The notes under the pieces are model-generated. The model was not told the DNA's origin. It saw only the letters and a list, made by a program, of their open reading frames with translations, and did no database searches. This document shows positions 48,220-59,098 of a stretch of 64,000 nucleotides of DNA, in pieces. This DNA comes from Planktomarina temperata RCA23 (lineage in GTDB: Bacteria; Pseudomonadota; Alphaproteobacteria; Rhodobacterales; Rhodobacteraceae). The DNA is taken from assembly GCF_000738435.1 (NCBI RefSeq), contig NZ_CP003984.1, forward strand, positions 1-64,000. The letters are read 5' to 3'. Within the stretch, counting starts at the first letter, position 1, and each line of letters begins with the position of its first letter. The position numbers and the translations under genes were made by a program.

Positions 48220-49254
48220 ATGAATTCAACTGAGCTTTTGAACTGGTATGATCTCCATGCACGGGAGTTGCCTTGGCGGGTCAGCCCGGCCGCGCGCGTG
48301 GCCGGGCAGCTGCCCGATCCTTACCGTATTTGGCTCTCTGAAATTATGTTACAGCAAACCACTGTGGCGGCGGTGAAGGCCTATTTTTTGAAGTTTACAG
48401 CGGCATGGCCCACGGTGGTGGATTTGGCGGCCGCTGAAGATGCCGATGTGATGGCAGCTTGGGCGGGGCTGGGCTATTATGCCCGCGCGCGCAATTTGTT
48501 GAAATGCGCCCGCGTTATTGTGGCGGAGCATGGTGGACAATTCCCGGCAAATCGCGCGGCCTTGCAAAACCTGCCGGGCATTGGCCCCTATACCAGCGCC
48601 GCTATCGCTGCGATCGCATTTGATCATGCGGAAACGGTGGTGGATGGCAATGTTGAGCGGGTCATGGCGCGTTTGTTTGATCTCCACGCGCCGCTTCCAC
48701 AGGCGAAGGGCGCGCTGACGTCCTATGCCGCCAGTCTAACCCCCCCGGCGCGGCCCGGCGATTATGCACAAGCGGTGATGGATTTGGGCGCCACGATTTG
48801 CACACCAAAATCACCGCGCTGCGCCCTTTGCCCATGGCATGACATTTGCGCGGCGCGAAAAGCAGGCACTGCGGCGGAATTGCCGAAGAAATTACCAAAG
48901 GTGAAAAAGCCCACGCGCTTTGGGACCGCTTATGTTGCGCGGCGCAGCGACGGGGCTGTCTTGCTGGAGCAGCGCCCAGAGCGCGGCTTGCTGGGCGGCA
49001 TGTTGGGCTGGCCCGGCAGTGAATGGCGCGAGACGCCGCTGGATGCGATCCCTCCGATCCAGGCAGACTGGGTAGAGGCACCGGGTGAGGTGCGCCATAC
49101 ATTCACGCATTTCCATCTGCGTCTGCGGGTGATGGTGGCCCAGGTTGATGCCCCGCAAACCAATCAAACATTCACCGCCGCTGAGAACTTCCGCCCGGCA
49201 GATCTTCCCACCGTTATGCGCAAGATTTGGAGCATGGCAGAGGCAGAGACCTAG
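48220..49254 (+). CDS. mutY: A/G-specific adenine glycosylase MutY
   Basis: MutY removes adenine mispaired with 8-oxoguanine. The 344-aa protein has the HhH motif LQNLPGIGPYTSAAIAAIAF near residue 112 with the catalytic Asp in VVDGNVERVMARLF. The [4Fe-4S] ligands are C-x6-C-x2-C-x5-C in CTPKSPRCALCPWHDIC, and a C-terminal Nudix-like domain ends the protein. I chose ATG 48220 (MNSTELLNWYDLHARELPWR) over a TTG four codons upstream. Confidence 0.95.
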   Translation: MNSTELLNWYDLHARELPWRVSPAARVAGQLPDPYRIWLSEIMLQQTTVAAVKAYFLKFTAAWPTVVDLAAAEDADVMAAWAGLGYYARARNLLKCARVIVAEHGGQFPANRAALQNLPGIGPYTSAAIAAIAFDHAETVVDGNVERVMARLFDLHAPLPQAKGALTSYAASLTPPARPGDYAQAVMDLGATICTPKSPRCALCPWHDICAARKAGTAAELPKKLPKVKKPTRFGTAYVARRSDGAVLLEQRPERGLLGGMLGWPGSEWRETPLDAIPPIQADWVEAPGEVRHTFTHFHLRLRVMVAQVDAPQTNQTFTAAENFRPADLPTVMRKIWSMAEAET

Positions 49255-49360
49255 CCGGTCTTGTCAGGTAGAACCTCAAACCTTAGTCTGAATCATGGGC
49301 ATAGATTTTTAATGTGGCATCATTCCGGGCCGCCTTTGTGCTGAAAAGATATTTTTTGCC

Positions 49361-49380
49361 CCGCGTTGGCGCGGTATTTT
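49361..49380 (+). terminator. Weak intrinsic terminator after mutY
   Basis: A 5-bp stem CCGCG-TTGG-CGCGG followed by TATTTT lies about 110 bp after mutY and 45 bp before the AlkB-like gene. It is short, so it may only be partial. Confidence 0.4.
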
Positions 49381-49424
49381 CGACTTAAGGGCCGTTATGT
49401 GCCTGAGATTTAAAGGATTGAACA

Positions 49425-50567
49425 ATGGCTGATCTGAGCCTGACGCCGGAGATTGGGCAATGGCGCAAGGTTTTACCCTTTTGGGTGTCTTATTTGCTGT
49501 TCCCTTTGATCTGGGCGAGCGCGATTCTGGGCGGCTGGTGGGTATTGCTTGCCCCGGTGCTGGCTTGGTATTTGTTCTCACTGCTTGACTTGGCGTTTGG
49601 TCTATCTCACGCCAATGAGGATCCGGCAACGGATGTCTCGGCTTTGGCAGGTTACCGATGGGCCACTTTGCTTTGGGCGCCTTTGCAGTTTGTCAGTATT
49701 TTTGGCCTATTGATCTATGTCTCGCATTCGGCTCATCTGAATTTTTGGGAGCAATTGGGGCTTTTTTACAGTTTGGGCGTCATGTCTGGTACGATTGGCA
49801 TCAACTATAGCCATGAAATGATGCACCAAAAAACTGCGGTTGAGCGCTGGATGGCAGATCTGCTTTTGGCGATGGTGCTGTATTCGCATTTTCGCAGTGA
49901 GCATTTGTTGGTGCATCATCTCTATGTCGCAACCCCGCGGGATCCGGTCACGGCGCGCTATAATGAGAGTTTCTACCGGTTCTTTCCCAGGGTGCTGAAG
50001 CAGTGCTTTTTTTCTGCCATAAGCGCCGAGAGGGCCATGCTGCGCCGGGCCGGGCGCGGGTTTTTCCATCCAAAGAACCCGCTGTTGCGATATGTTGTGT
50101 TGCAGGTTGGCTTTGTGCTTTTGGCCTTTGGTATCGGCGGTTTTGCCGGGGCGCTCCTCTTTGCCTTTCAGGCTTTTGTTGCTGTTTGGCAGCTGGAACT
50201 GGTCAACTATGTTGAGCATTACGGGTTGACGCGCAAACATTTGGGCGATGGCATCTATGAGCATGTCTTGCCGCGCCATTCATGGAATGCGGCACATCGG
50301 GCGTCCAATTGGTTGCTGATCAATCTGCAACGTCATTCTGACCATCACTATAAACCAGACCGCCCCTATCCTTTGCTGCAAACCTATGCGCCTGAGGAGG
50401 CCCCGCAATTGGCCTTTGGGTATCCGATTATGGCCATGATGGCGATGTTTCCTTGGCGGTTTCGCCGGTTCATGAATCCAAAGGTGCAGCGCTGGCGGAA
50501 AATGTATTATCCGGAGATTGCGGATTGGGCTCCGTATAACACGGCTACAAATCCGGCGCCGCGATAA
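49425..50567 (+). CDS. AlkB-like integral membrane diiron hydroxylase
   Basis: The 380-aa protein has about six hydrophobic segments and the His boxes of AlkB-type non-heme diiron monooxygenases: HEMMHQ near residue 129, EHLLVHHLY near 160 and LQRHSDHHYKPDRPYPLLQ near 303, plus NYVEHYGLTRK. Classic alkane hydroxylases have HELGHK and EHxxGHH; here the positions of G differ (HEMMH, EHLLVHH). The protein therefore belongs to the family, but the substrate may not be an n-alkane. Confidence 0.8.
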   Translation: MADLSLTPEIGQWRKVLPFWVSYLLFPLIWASAILGGWWVLLAPVLAWYLFSLLDLAFGLSHANEDPATDVSALAGYRWATLLWAPLQFVSIFGLLIYVSHSAHLNFWEQLGLFYSLGVMSGTIGINYSHEMMHQKTAVERWMADLLLAMVLYSHFRSEHLLVHHLYVATPRDPVTARYNESFYRFFPRVLKQCFFSAISAERAMLRRAGRGFFHPKNPLLRYVVLQVGFVLLAFGIGGFAGALLFAFQAFVAVWQLELVNYVEHYGLTRKHLGDGIYEHVLPRHSWNAAHRASNWLLINLQRHSDHHYKPDRPYPLLQTYAPEEAPQLAFGYPIMAMMAMFPWRFRRFMNPKVQRWRKMYYPEIADWAPYNTATNPAPR

Positions 50568-50595
50568 AAAATGCCCCACCAGAAGGGCAGGGCAT
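50565..50595 (-). terminator. Intrinsic terminator after ccrM
   Basis: On the minus strand ATGCCC and GGGCAT (50571-50576 and 50590-50595) form a 6-bp stem followed by TTTTTT. It lies 58 bp after the ccrM stop, just against the alkB-like stop. Confidence 0.75.
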
Positions 50596-50653
50596 AAGGT
50601 GGCGCTTGGCATAGAGATGCAAGCACAGGCGAAACTTGTGTGTTCGGATGGAT

Positions 50654-51853
<1,200 letters not shown>

Positions 51854-51856
51854 TTA

Positions 51857-52492
51857 TCAGCAGTTTAAATTTTTTCCTTGATACAAGATATTGTGTACCG
51901 GTTTGAAGGTTCGTCTATGGTGTGGGGTCACCCCGAAATCTTGGAGGGCTTTTAGATGCTGTGCTGTCGGGTACCCGGCATTTTTTTCCCACCCATAACC
52001 GGGAAACTGTTGCGCTAAATCACACATGACCAAATCACGCCTAATTTTTGCCACAATTGACGCGGCCGCAATCGACACTGACAGAGAGTCCCCTTTGACC
52101 AAAGCCGTGGCGGGAATTCCAAGATTGCGTGGAATGATATTGCCATCCACCAGAACGTGATCTGGTGTTTGCTTCAACCCTGCCACAGCGCGTTCCATTG
52201 CCAGATGCGCGGCCCGCAGGATATTGATCTGCTCAATCTCACGTTCTGAGGCACTGGCCACCGAAACATCCGCATGGGCCAGAATGCTCTCAAGCAAGGC
52301 ATCGCGCTTTTTGGCGGAGAGTTTTTTGCTGTCGTTCAATCCTATGGGGATATGTTTTGGGTCCAAAATAACAGCGGCCGCAAAGACAGGGCCGCTGATC
52401 GGGCCGCGGCCGACTTCATCGACGCCGGCAATCACCTGGTAGCCTTGCGCCTGAAGAATGCGTTCATGGCCATATGTTGGCAATTGTGTCAT
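51857..52492 (-). CDS. rnhB: Ribonuclease HII
   Basis: RNase HII cleaves RNA in RNA-DNA hybrids and excises single ribonucleotides. The 211-aa protein has the catalytic DEVGRG in IAGVDEVGRGPISGPVF near residue 24, the LVDGN motif near 115 and the SIAAASIVAKIRRD motif near 144 with the later active-site Asp/Glu residues. It precedes ccrM on the same strand, as in other alphaproteobacteria. Confidence 0.95.
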   Translation of the reverse strand: MTQLPTYGHERILQAQGYQVIAGVDEVGRGPISGPVFAAAVILDPKHIPIGLNDSKKLSAKKRDALLESILAHADVSVASASEREIEQINILRAAHLAMERAVAGLKQTPDHVLVDGNIIPRNLGIPATALVKGDSLSVSIAAASIVAKIRRDLVMCDLAQQFPGYGWEKNAGYPTAQHLKALQDFGVTPHHRRTFKPVHNILYQGKNLNC

Positions 52493-52616
52493 GGCCTCTC
52501 AATACGCCCATTCGATCTGATATGCCATTGCGCAAAAGTTTTTGATGAAAACGGGTTGGTTGCCGGGTCTCATGCTCTATAGGTAATCGGAATTAAATTT
52601 GAACGGAGCTGCACGC

Positions 52617-53405
52617 ATGTCCTTCACCCTGGCCACTTGGAATATTAATTCGGTCCGCCTACGCGAGCCGATTGTTTTGCAATTGCTCCGCGAGGAGGCG
52701 CCCGATGTCTTGTGTTTGCAAGAGTGCAAAAGCCCGGTTGAGTTGATCCCAACCGCAGGTTTTGCAGACTTGGGGTATCCCCACATGGTGGCGCGTGGTC
52801 AAAAAGGATATAATGGTGTGGCCATCTTGTCCAAAATTCCGCTGGAGGATGCGGGGAGTTTGGATCTGGCACAACTGGGGCATGCCCGGCATGTGGCGGC
52901 CCGTTTGCCCAATGGGGTGACCATCCACAATCATTATGTACCTGCTGGAGGCGATGTGCCGGATCGGGCGCAAAATGAGAAGTTTGGACAAAAACTCGAT
53001 TATCTCACCGAGCTGCGCGATATTTTTGCGGCACAAAAACCTCAGCGGTCCATCCTGGTGGGCGATTTGAATATTGCCCCTCGTGAAGATGATGTGTGGG
53101 ATCACAAGAAGCTGCTCAAAATTGTCAGCCATACGCCCATAGAGGTGGCGCATCTCAATGAGGTGATGTCTGCAGGCCATTGGGTGGATGTGACCCGGCA
53201 GGATATTCCCGATGGCTTGCTCTACAGTTGGTGGTCCTATCGGGCCAAAGATTGGGATGCAGCGGACAAAGGGCGCCGCTTGGACCATGTCTGGGCCACA
53301 TCCGATATTTCTGCCGCGGCGCATTCCAGCCGGGTGCTGCGTGAGGCGCGGGGGTGGGAGAAACCCTCCGATCATGCGCCCGTTTTTGCCAGCTTTGATC
53401 TGTAA
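52617..53405 (+). CDS. xthA: Exodeoxyribonuclease III
   Basis: XthA is the AP endonuclease and 3'-5' exonuclease of base excision repair. The 262-aa protein has LATWNINSVRLRE at the N-terminus, the catalytic LCLQECK near residue 37, the VGDLNIAP motif near 150 and the C-terminal RLDHVWAT and SDHAPVFASF His/Asp motifs. I chose ATG 52617 with GGAG at good spacing. Confidence 0.95.
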   Translation: MSFTLATWNINSVRLREPIVLQLLREEAPDVLCLQECKSPVELIPTAGFADLGYPHMVARGQKGYNGVAILSKIPLEDAGSLDLAQLGHARHVAARLPNGVTIHNHYVPAGGDVPDRAQNEKFGQKLDYLTELRDIFAAQKPQRSILVGDLNIAPREDDVWDHKKLLKIVSHTPIEVAHLNEVMSAGHWVDVTRQDIPDGLLYSWWSYRAKDWDAADKGRRLDHVWATSDISAAAHSSRVLREARGWEKPSDHAPVFASFDL

Positions 53406-53465
53406 GGGCTCTTGGCAAATGCCATTGAGACACTCATATAGAGCCTAACTTTAAAGGAATTTACC

Positions 53466-54383
53466 ATGTTGGAACTGAACACTGCCGCCCCGACAACCGA
53501 CGCCGGCGCGTTGATCAAAGACGGATCAGAACAGAGCTTTATGCAAGATGTGATAGAAACATCGCAGTCCGTGCCGGTGATTGTGGATTTCTGGGCGCCA
53601 TGGTGTGGGCCGTGCAAAACTTTAGGCCCGGCTTTGGAAGCTGCTGTGACGGCGGCGCAGGGTGCCGTGCAGATGGTGAAGCTGAATGTCGATGAAAACC
53701 AAGCCATTGCTGGTCAGCTGCAAATCCAATCCATTCCAACCGTCTATGCGTTTTGGCAGGGAAAACCGGTTGATGGCTTTCAAGGTGCGGTGCCCGGGTC
53801 GGAAATCCAAGCCTTCGTGGATCGTGTGTCCACTATGGGCAATGGTGCTCCAGACGGCGGGCTTGCCGATGCTTTGAGCGCGGCCCAAGAGATGCTGGCG
53901 GATGGTGATATTGAAGATGCCGCACAAACTTTTGCTGCGATTTTGGAAGAAGAACCTTCAACGGTGGGCGCCTATGCTGGCCTGGCGCAATGCTATCTCG
54001 CGCAGGGTGATTTGGAGCAAGTAGAAGCGACCCTGAATGGGGCTCCCGCAGAGATCAGCAAGGCACCCGAGCTTGAGGCGCTTTATGCGCAACTCGAGCT
54101 GGCCAAGCAAGCGGCAGGGGCCGGACCGTTGGGCGAATTGCAAGCTGCGGTTGAGGCAGAGGGTGATAATCATCAAGCACGGCTCGACTTGGCCATTGCG
54201 CTCCACGCGGCGGGTGATGCGCAGGCGGCGGTGGATCATCTTTTGGAGCTGTTCCGCAGAGATCGAGAATGGAATGACGCTGCAGCAAAAACCCAGCTTT
54301 TTACTATTTTTGATGCATTGCCCGCGAATGATCCCGTTGTTTTGAACGGGCGTCGTAAACTATCGTCTTTAATATTTGCATGA
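53466..54383 (+). CDS. cnoX: Thioredoxin-TPR co-chaperone CnoX (YbbN)
   Basis: The 305-aa protein joins an N-terminal thioredoxin domain, with WAPWCGPCKTL near residue 44 and cis-Pro in IQSIPTVYAF, to a C-terminal tetratricopeptide region (about 125-300). CnoX proteins hold oxidised substrates for GroEL and DnaK and protect them under hypochlorite stress. Whether this one is redox-active depends on the intact CGPC motif, which is present here. It lies 60 bp after xthA. Confidence 0.9.
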   Translation: MLELNTAAPTTDAGALIKDGSEQSFMQDVIETSQSVPVIVDFWAPWCGPCKTLGPALEAAVTAAQGAVQMVKLNVDENQAIAGQLQIQSIPTVYAFWQGKPVDGFQGAVPGSEIQAFVDRVSTMGNGAPDGGLADALSAAQEMLADGDIEDAAQTFAAILEEEPSTVGAYAGLAQCYLAQGDLEQVEATLNGAPAEISKAPELEALYAQLELAKQAAGAGPLGELQAAVEAEGDNHQARLDLAIALHAAGDAQAAVDHLLELFRRDREWNDAAAKTQLFTIFDALPANDPVVLNGRRKLSSLIFA

Positions 54384-54409
54384 TGCCCAAGCCGAGCTAG
54401 CTAAGACTG

Positions 54410-55051
54410 ATGACCTTTAAATTCGATATGCCCGATGTGATCCCCGTTTTCCCTTTGCCCGGGGCGCTGCTTTTGCCGCGTGCGAAACTGCCATTGCATA
54501 TCTTCGAGCCGCGCTTTCTCAGCATGATTGAGGATTGCATGAAAACCTCGAGCCGATTGATCGGCATGGTGCAGCCTTATCAGGCGCGGGATGGCGAGAC
54601 ACGGCTGCATTCTATCGGCTGCGCTGGGCGGCTGAATCAATTTTCGGAAACCGAAGATGGCCGCTATATGGTCACGCTCTCTGGCATGAGCCGGTTTCGG
54701 ATCAAAGATGAGGTGGAAGGGTTCACCCCATACCGCCGATGCCATGTGTCCTGGGCCGGTTTTGAGCGCGACTTGGGCAAGATTGAACGAGACGAAAACT
54801 TTGATAGAGCCAGCTTCATGGCCGCGTTGAAACGCTATTTTGATGATCGGCAGCTCTCGACCGATTGGGACACGATGCAGGAGGCAGATGATGAGTTGCT
54901 GATCAACTCATTGTCCATGCTTTGCCCGTTTGAACCCGAAGATAAACAGGCCTTGCTCGAAGCGCCGAGCCTCAGCACCCGGCGTGAAACATTGACCACA
55001 TTGCTTGAATTTGCCCTGCGCGGTGGGGCTGATGAGGATTTCTTACAATGA
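54410..55051 (+). CDS. LON protease substrate-binding-domain protein
   Basis: The 213-aa protein consists of a stand-alone LON N-terminal domain ([27 protein letters not shown] near residues 9-35, and GMVQPY). It has no ATPase or peptidase part. Such proteins are common in bacteria and are thought to bind unfolded substrates; the role is not established. It is 26 bp after cnoX and overlaps the Trm112-like gene by 4 bp, suggesting a protein-quality operon. Confidence 0.88.
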   Translation: MTFKFDMPDVIPVFPLPGALLLPRAKLPLHIFEPRFLSMIEDCMKTSSRLIGMVQPYQARDGETRLHSIGCAGRLNQFSETEDGRYMVTLSGMSRFRIKDEVEGFTPYRRCHVSWAGFERDLGKIERDENFDRASFMAALKRYFDDRQLSTDWDTMQEADDELLINSLSMLCPFEPEDKQALLEAPSLSTRRETLTTLLEFALRGGADEDFLQ

Positions 55052-55233
55052 GTGACATAGATGGAAAAATGTTGGAGGCGCTGATTTGTCCCCAAACGGG
55101 GGGGCCTTTGATCTATGATGCAAGCGCTCAGGAGCTGATTTCAAAATCTGCACATTTGGCCTATCCAATTCGCGAAGCTATCCCGATCATGTTGGTGAGC
55201 GAAGCCCGCGAAATTGATGAGCCTAATCCTTAA
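55048..55233 (+). CDS. Trm112-like (YcaR/DUF343) small protein
   Basis: The 61-aa protein has the Trm112 pattern [16 protein letters not shown] followed by [19 protein letters not shown]. Eukaryotic Trm112 activates methyltransferases; the bacterial role is unclear. Only one cysteine is present, so zinc binding of the classic Cys4 type is not expected. It is coupled to the LON-domain gene and overlaps the convergent UbiH-type gene by 4 bp. Confidence 0.85.
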   Translation: MSDIDGKMLEALICPQTGGPLIYDASAQELISKSAHLAYPIREAIPIMLVSEAREIDEPNP

Positions 55234-56495
55234 AGAGGCTCACCCCTCAGCAAGCGCGGTGGATCTCCCGCGGCGCCTGCGGCTGTGGCCACAAAACCTG
55301 TCCGCAATTTGGGCGCGGCATTGATGAGCCCCATGCCGAGATCACGAATGCCGCGCAAAATCGGATTGTTGTTTGAGAATAATCTGTTGAAGCTGTTGGT
55401 CGCTGTGCACAGCAGAGCGTTATCAAATCCGCGCCATTTTTGGTATTCGGCAAGCGTGGTATGAATGCCAAGATCCTGACCTCGGCGCTTGGTGTCGCAA
55501 AGCACCTCGGCCAAAGCTGCGACATCTTTAAAGCCAGAATTGAGCCCCTGCCCGGCAATCGGATGCACCGCATGGGCAGCATCGCCGATAAGAGCAACCC
55601 GAGTGGCAATCATGCGATGGGTTGTGGACAGCGACAAAGGGTAGATATACCGCGCGCCTGCCAGAGAAATCTCACCAAGAAAATCGCCAAACCTTGGGCG
55701 CAGGATGCTGAGATAATCCTCATCACTCAGGTTGTGAATGTCTTGCGCGACCTGTCGTTGTTCGGTCCAGACAATGCCACTGCGATTTTGCGTTAGGGGC
55801 AAGATGGCCAAGGGGCCAGAGGGCATGAAATATTGATGTGCAATTCCGTGATGTGGTTTTTCATGGGCGATGGCACAGACCAAAGAGGATTGGTTGTAAT
55901 CCCATCCTGTGCGCGTCAGACCGGCCATCTTGGCGGTGCGTGAGCTGCGCCCGTCAGCCCCGACCAAAACTGCAGCTGTAAGCGGGGGATGCCCTTCAAC
56001 GGTGACGGTGACATGGGTGGAATGGACGGTTTGTCCGGTGATGGTCTGTCCGGCCCGGAAGACCACATTGGAGGCCTCCACTGCCTCTGCCAAATGCGCC
56101 CGCAGGTGGCGATCTTCCACCATATATCCCATCGGACCTTGACTGAAATCTTCATCGCCAAATTGCATTACAAAGGGCGAAGGGGTTTCGCCGGCAGCGC
56201 CATCGCTTACTTTGATCTCCAGCATGGGCTCGGCGTGATCTGCCAGATCTTCCCACAGTCCCAGCGCGTCGAGCATATTTTGACTGGCGGCGGAAAGCGC
56301 ATATGAGCGCCCATCAAATTTTGGGCTTAGACTCTCTTGTGGCGCATAGGCGTCTATCACCACGGTTGTGATGCCCGCGCTGTCCAGGGCCAAAGCCAAG
56401 GTCAGGCCGTTGAGCCCACCACCCGCGATGATAACGTCATAATCCATAGGTAAGACATGGGGCAGAGAAGGGATATTGTCGAGGGGGTGCGACAT
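55230..56495 (-). CDS. FAD-dependent monooxygenase, UbiH/COQ6 family
   Basis: The 421-aa flavoprotein has the Rossmann site [17 protein letters not shown] near residue 20, the DG motif [11 protein letters not shown] near 178 and the GD motif [19 protein letters not shown] near 302. This combination marks ubiquinone-ring hydroxylases (UbiH, UbiF, UbiL group). The specific ring position cannot be assigned. The start may instead be the Met at 56447, directly before [10 protein letters not shown]. Confidence 0.88.
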   Translation of the reverse strand: MSHPLDNIPSLPHVLPMDYDVIIAGGGLNGLTLALALDSAGITTVVIDAYAPQESLSPKFDGRSYALSAASQNMLDALGLWEDLADHAEPMLEIKVSDGAAGETPSPFVMQFGDEDFSQGPMGYMVEDRHLRAHLAEAVEASNVVFRAGQTITGQTVHSTHVTVTVEGHPPLTAAVLVGADGRSSRTAKMAGLTRTGWDYNQSSLVCAIAHEKPHHGIAHQYFMPSGPLAILPLTQNRSGIVWTEQRQVAQDIHNLSDEDYLSILRPRFGDFLGEISLAGARYIYPLSLSTTHRMIATRVALIGDAAHAVHPIAGQGLNSGFKDVAALAEVLCDTKRRGQDLGIHTTLAEYQKWRGFDNALLCTATNSFNRLFSNNNPILRGIRDLGMGLINAAPKLRTGFVATAAGAAGDPPRLLRGEPL

Positions 56496-56528
56496 CGTTA
56501 GCGTGGCGGTGAAGCAGGAGGATCAGAG

Positions 56529-57857
56529 ATGCAACGATGGTTAACCATGAGTGCCGCAGCCTTGGGCCGCGCAATTGCCAAGGGTGATATAGACCCCGTC
56601 GATCTGGCGCAGACCTATCTTGATGCGATTGATGCCCATCCTTTCAGATCGCGCATTTACACCATAGTGACGCGCGACCGGGCCTTGGCTGAGGCGCAGG
56701 CGGCGTCTGAACGGGCGCGTCTGGGACAACGCAAATCTGCGCTCGATGGGGTTCCGGTGTCTTGGAAAGATCTGTTTGACAGCGCAAATGTGGCGACAGA
56801 AGCCGGCAGTGTTTTGCTTGAAAATCGTACGCCGACAGCGGATTGCGAGGTGCTGCGCTGCGCCACCGAATTGGGCTTGGTTTGTTTGGGGAAAACGCAT
56901 CTGTCCGAGTTGGCCTTCTCAGGTTTGGGGTATAACCCCAGAACGGCGACCCCGCCTTGTGTGAATGATCATGACGCTGTGTCAGGCGGGTCTTCATCTG
57001 GAGCGGCTGCTTCTGTGGCCTTTGGCTTGGCGCCCTTGGCGATTGGATCTGACACTGGGGGCTCGGTGAGGATCCCGGCCGCCTGGAATGATTTGGTAGG
57101 TTTGAAAACCACGAGCGGGCGCTTGTCGTTGGAGGGGGTGGTTCCGCTTTGCGCGCGCTTTGACACGGTTGGGCCGCTGTGCCGTTCGGTTGAGGATGCG
57201 GCTTTGGCGCTTGCGGCTCTAGAAGGCAGTAAACCCGCGGATCTGACCAACAGCACATTGGAGGGGCGGCGTTTGGCGATCTGTGACACAGTGGCTTTGG
57301 ATGCGCTGCGCCCGGAACCGCGCGCCGCTTTTGACAAGGCGATTGACCGTCTGCGGGCGATGGGCGCTGTGGTCGAGCGGGTTGACATTCCGCAGGTGGA
57401 GGAGGCTTTGTACCTGTCGGGCGTTTTGTTTGCGGCCGAAGCCTATGGCACCTGGAAAGATACAATAGAGGCCAATCCAGACCTCATGTATGAAGAGATC
57501 TTGATGCGGTTTCGAGGTGGGGCGGATGTTTCGGCGCCAGATTATGTTGCGGCTTGGCAAAAGTTAGACGGGCTGCGCGCAGACTACTACGCGGCAACCC
57601 GAGAGTTTGATGCAGTTTTGATGCCCAGCTCACCGATCCTTCCGCCAAATATGGAAAGATTGGCACGGGATCATGACTATTATGTGGCGGAGAACCTGCT
57701 GGCGCTGCGCAACACCCGCATTGGAAACCTAATGGGCGCATGCGCTTTGACGCTGCCGACGGGCGTTCCGTCATGCGGCCTCATGATGGTTTGTCCGCCG
57801 ATGCAAGAACATCATCTGCTCCGATTGGGCGCTGCGGTGGAAAATGCGTTGGCTTAG
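56529..57857 (+). CDS. Amidase (GatA-like signature family)
   Basis: The 442-aa amidase has the Ser-cisSer-Lys triad: Lys in GVPVSWKDLFD near residue 79, cis-Ser in SGGSSSGAAASVAFG near 155 and nucleophile Ser in GSDTGGSVRIPAAWN near 175. Family members hydrolyse amides or act as GatA. It has no gatC or gatB neighbours, so a small-molecule amidase role is more likely. It is divergent from the UbiH-type gene across 33 bp. Confidence 0.9.
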   Translation: MQRWLTMSAAALGRAIAKGDIDPVDLAQTYLDAIDAHPFRSRIYTIVTRDRALAEAQAASERARLGQRKSALDGVPVSWKDLFDSANVATEAGSVLLENRTPTADCEVLRCATELGLVCLGKTHLSELAFSGLGYNPRTATPPCVNDHDAVSGGSSSGAAASVAFGLAPLAIGSDTGGSVRIPAAWNDLVGLKTTSGRLSLEGVVPLCARFDTVGPLCRSVEDAALALAALEGSKPADLTNSTLEGRRLAICDTVALDALRPEPRAAFDKAIDRLRAMGAVVERVDIPQVEEALYLSGVLFAAEAYGTWKDTIEANPDLMYEEILMRFRGGADVSAPDYVAAWQKLDGLRADYYAATREFDAVLMPSSPILPPNMERLARDHDYYVAENLLALRNTRIGNLMGACALTLPTGVPSCGLMMVCPPMQEHHLLRLGAAVENALA

Positions 57858-57921
57858 TGATGGTTTTGATTTGCAGTGATCGTCTGGCTGGCTTACGCCT
57901 AATCGCAAGAGGAGACAGTTC

Positions 57922-59085
57922 ATGATGCCCACCCGTTTTGATGCTTTGCCGACCGCGACTTGGCCGCGTCTGCGCAATTTGTTGGATGGTCACGCAGCGG
58001 GTGGCCCGGTCATCAATATGACCATCGGCGAGCCAAAACATAAATTTCCCGATTGGGTCGGACCGACATTGGTTGAGGCGATGGAGGGGTTCAACAGCTA
58101 TCCGGACAATAATGGCACGCCCGAATTGCGCGGGGCAATCACTGGATTCTTGCAGCGACGCTACGCGATTGATTTGGACATGGACAATCAGGTTATGGTG
58201 CTCAATGGCACACGCGAAGGGTTGTTCAATGCGGTGGTGGCTCTGGGTCAGACGGGGTCCAAAATATTGATCCCAAACCCATTTTATCAAGTCTATACGG
58301 TCGCTGCTATGGCGATCGGGGCGCAATCGGTGTATTTGCCAGCGCGGGCAGAAAGTGGATTTTTACCGGATTTGGATGCGTTGACGCCCGAAGAGCTCAA
58401 CCAAACCTCGGTCTTTTTTCTATGCTCACCCTCTAATCCTCAAGGCGCTGTTGCATCGGAGGCCTATTGGTCGCGACTGCTGACGCTGGCGGAGACTTAT
58501 GATTTCAAAATTTTTGCAGATGAATGTTACAGCGAGATTTACCGGGCTGCCCCGCCGCCCGGTGCGTTGCAGGTGGCGGCGCAGATGGGGGCAGATCCGG
58601 AGCGGGTGGTGGCCTTTCATTCCTTGTCGAAACGCTCGAACCTTCCGGGGTTGCGGTCGGGCTTTGTGGCGTCGGGACCTAAAAACATCTCACGAATCAA
58701 ACAGCTGCGCGCCTATGCTGGCTGTCCGGTGGCTGGACCTATCCAGCATGTTTCTGCTAAGGTGTGGTCAGACGAGGATCATGTTGTTGCTAATCGGCAA
58801 CTGTATTGTGGCAAATTTGAGGCGGCAGATCGTATTTTTGCCGGAATTCAGTCCTATAATTCGCCACAAGCTGGGTTTTTCTTGTGGTTGCCCGTCGAAG
58901 ATGACGAAGCCGCTGCGTTAAAACTTTGGACCGAAACGGGGTTGCGGGTGCTACCAGGATCATATCTGGGGCAAATCGCAAATGAGCAGAACCCTGGGTC
59001 TGGCTACGTTCGGGTCGCTTTGGTGGCTCCAAAAGAAGAAATGCAGCGCGGATTAACCATTTTGCGTGACTGCCTATATAAATGA
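57922..59085 (+). CDS. Class I/II PLP aminotransferase, DapC-like
   Basis: The 387-aa aminotransferase has the N-terminal [10 protein letters not shown] near residue 36, the [11 protein letters not shown] region near 170, [10 protein letters not shown] near 195 and the PLP lysine in [16 protein letters not shown] near 237. Sequence pattern resembles N-succinyldiaminopimelate aminotransferase (DapC) of the lysine/cell-wall pathway. Other aminotransferase specificities are possible. It begins 64 bp after the amidase and overlaps no gene; ftsK starts 13 bp later. Confidence 0.85.
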   Translation: MMPTRFDALPTATWPRLRNLLDGHAAGGPVINMTIGEPKHKFPDWVGPTLVEAMEGFNSYPDNNGTPELRGAITGFLQRRYAIDLDMDNQVMVLNGTREGLFNAVVALGQTGSKILIPNPFYQVYTVAAMAIGAQSVYLPARAESGFLPDLDALTPEELNQTSVFFLCSPSNPQGAVASEAYWSRLLTLAETYDFKIFADECYSEIYRAAPPPGALQVAAQMGADPERVVAFHSLSKRSNLPGLRSGFVASGPKNISRIKQLRAYAGCPVAGPIQHVSAKVWSDEDHVVANRQLYCGKFEAADRIFAGIQSYNSPQAGFFLWLPVEDDEAAALKLWTETGLRVLPGSYLGQIANEQNPGSGYVRVALVAPKEEMQRGLTILRDCLYK

Positions 59086-59098
59086 TGTTGAGGTACAT

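Noticed and set aside
56644-57465. Long minus-strand open frame (273 codons) over the amidase gene
   Set aside because: Rich in Pro, Arg and Ser with no domain; antisense to a clear amidase.
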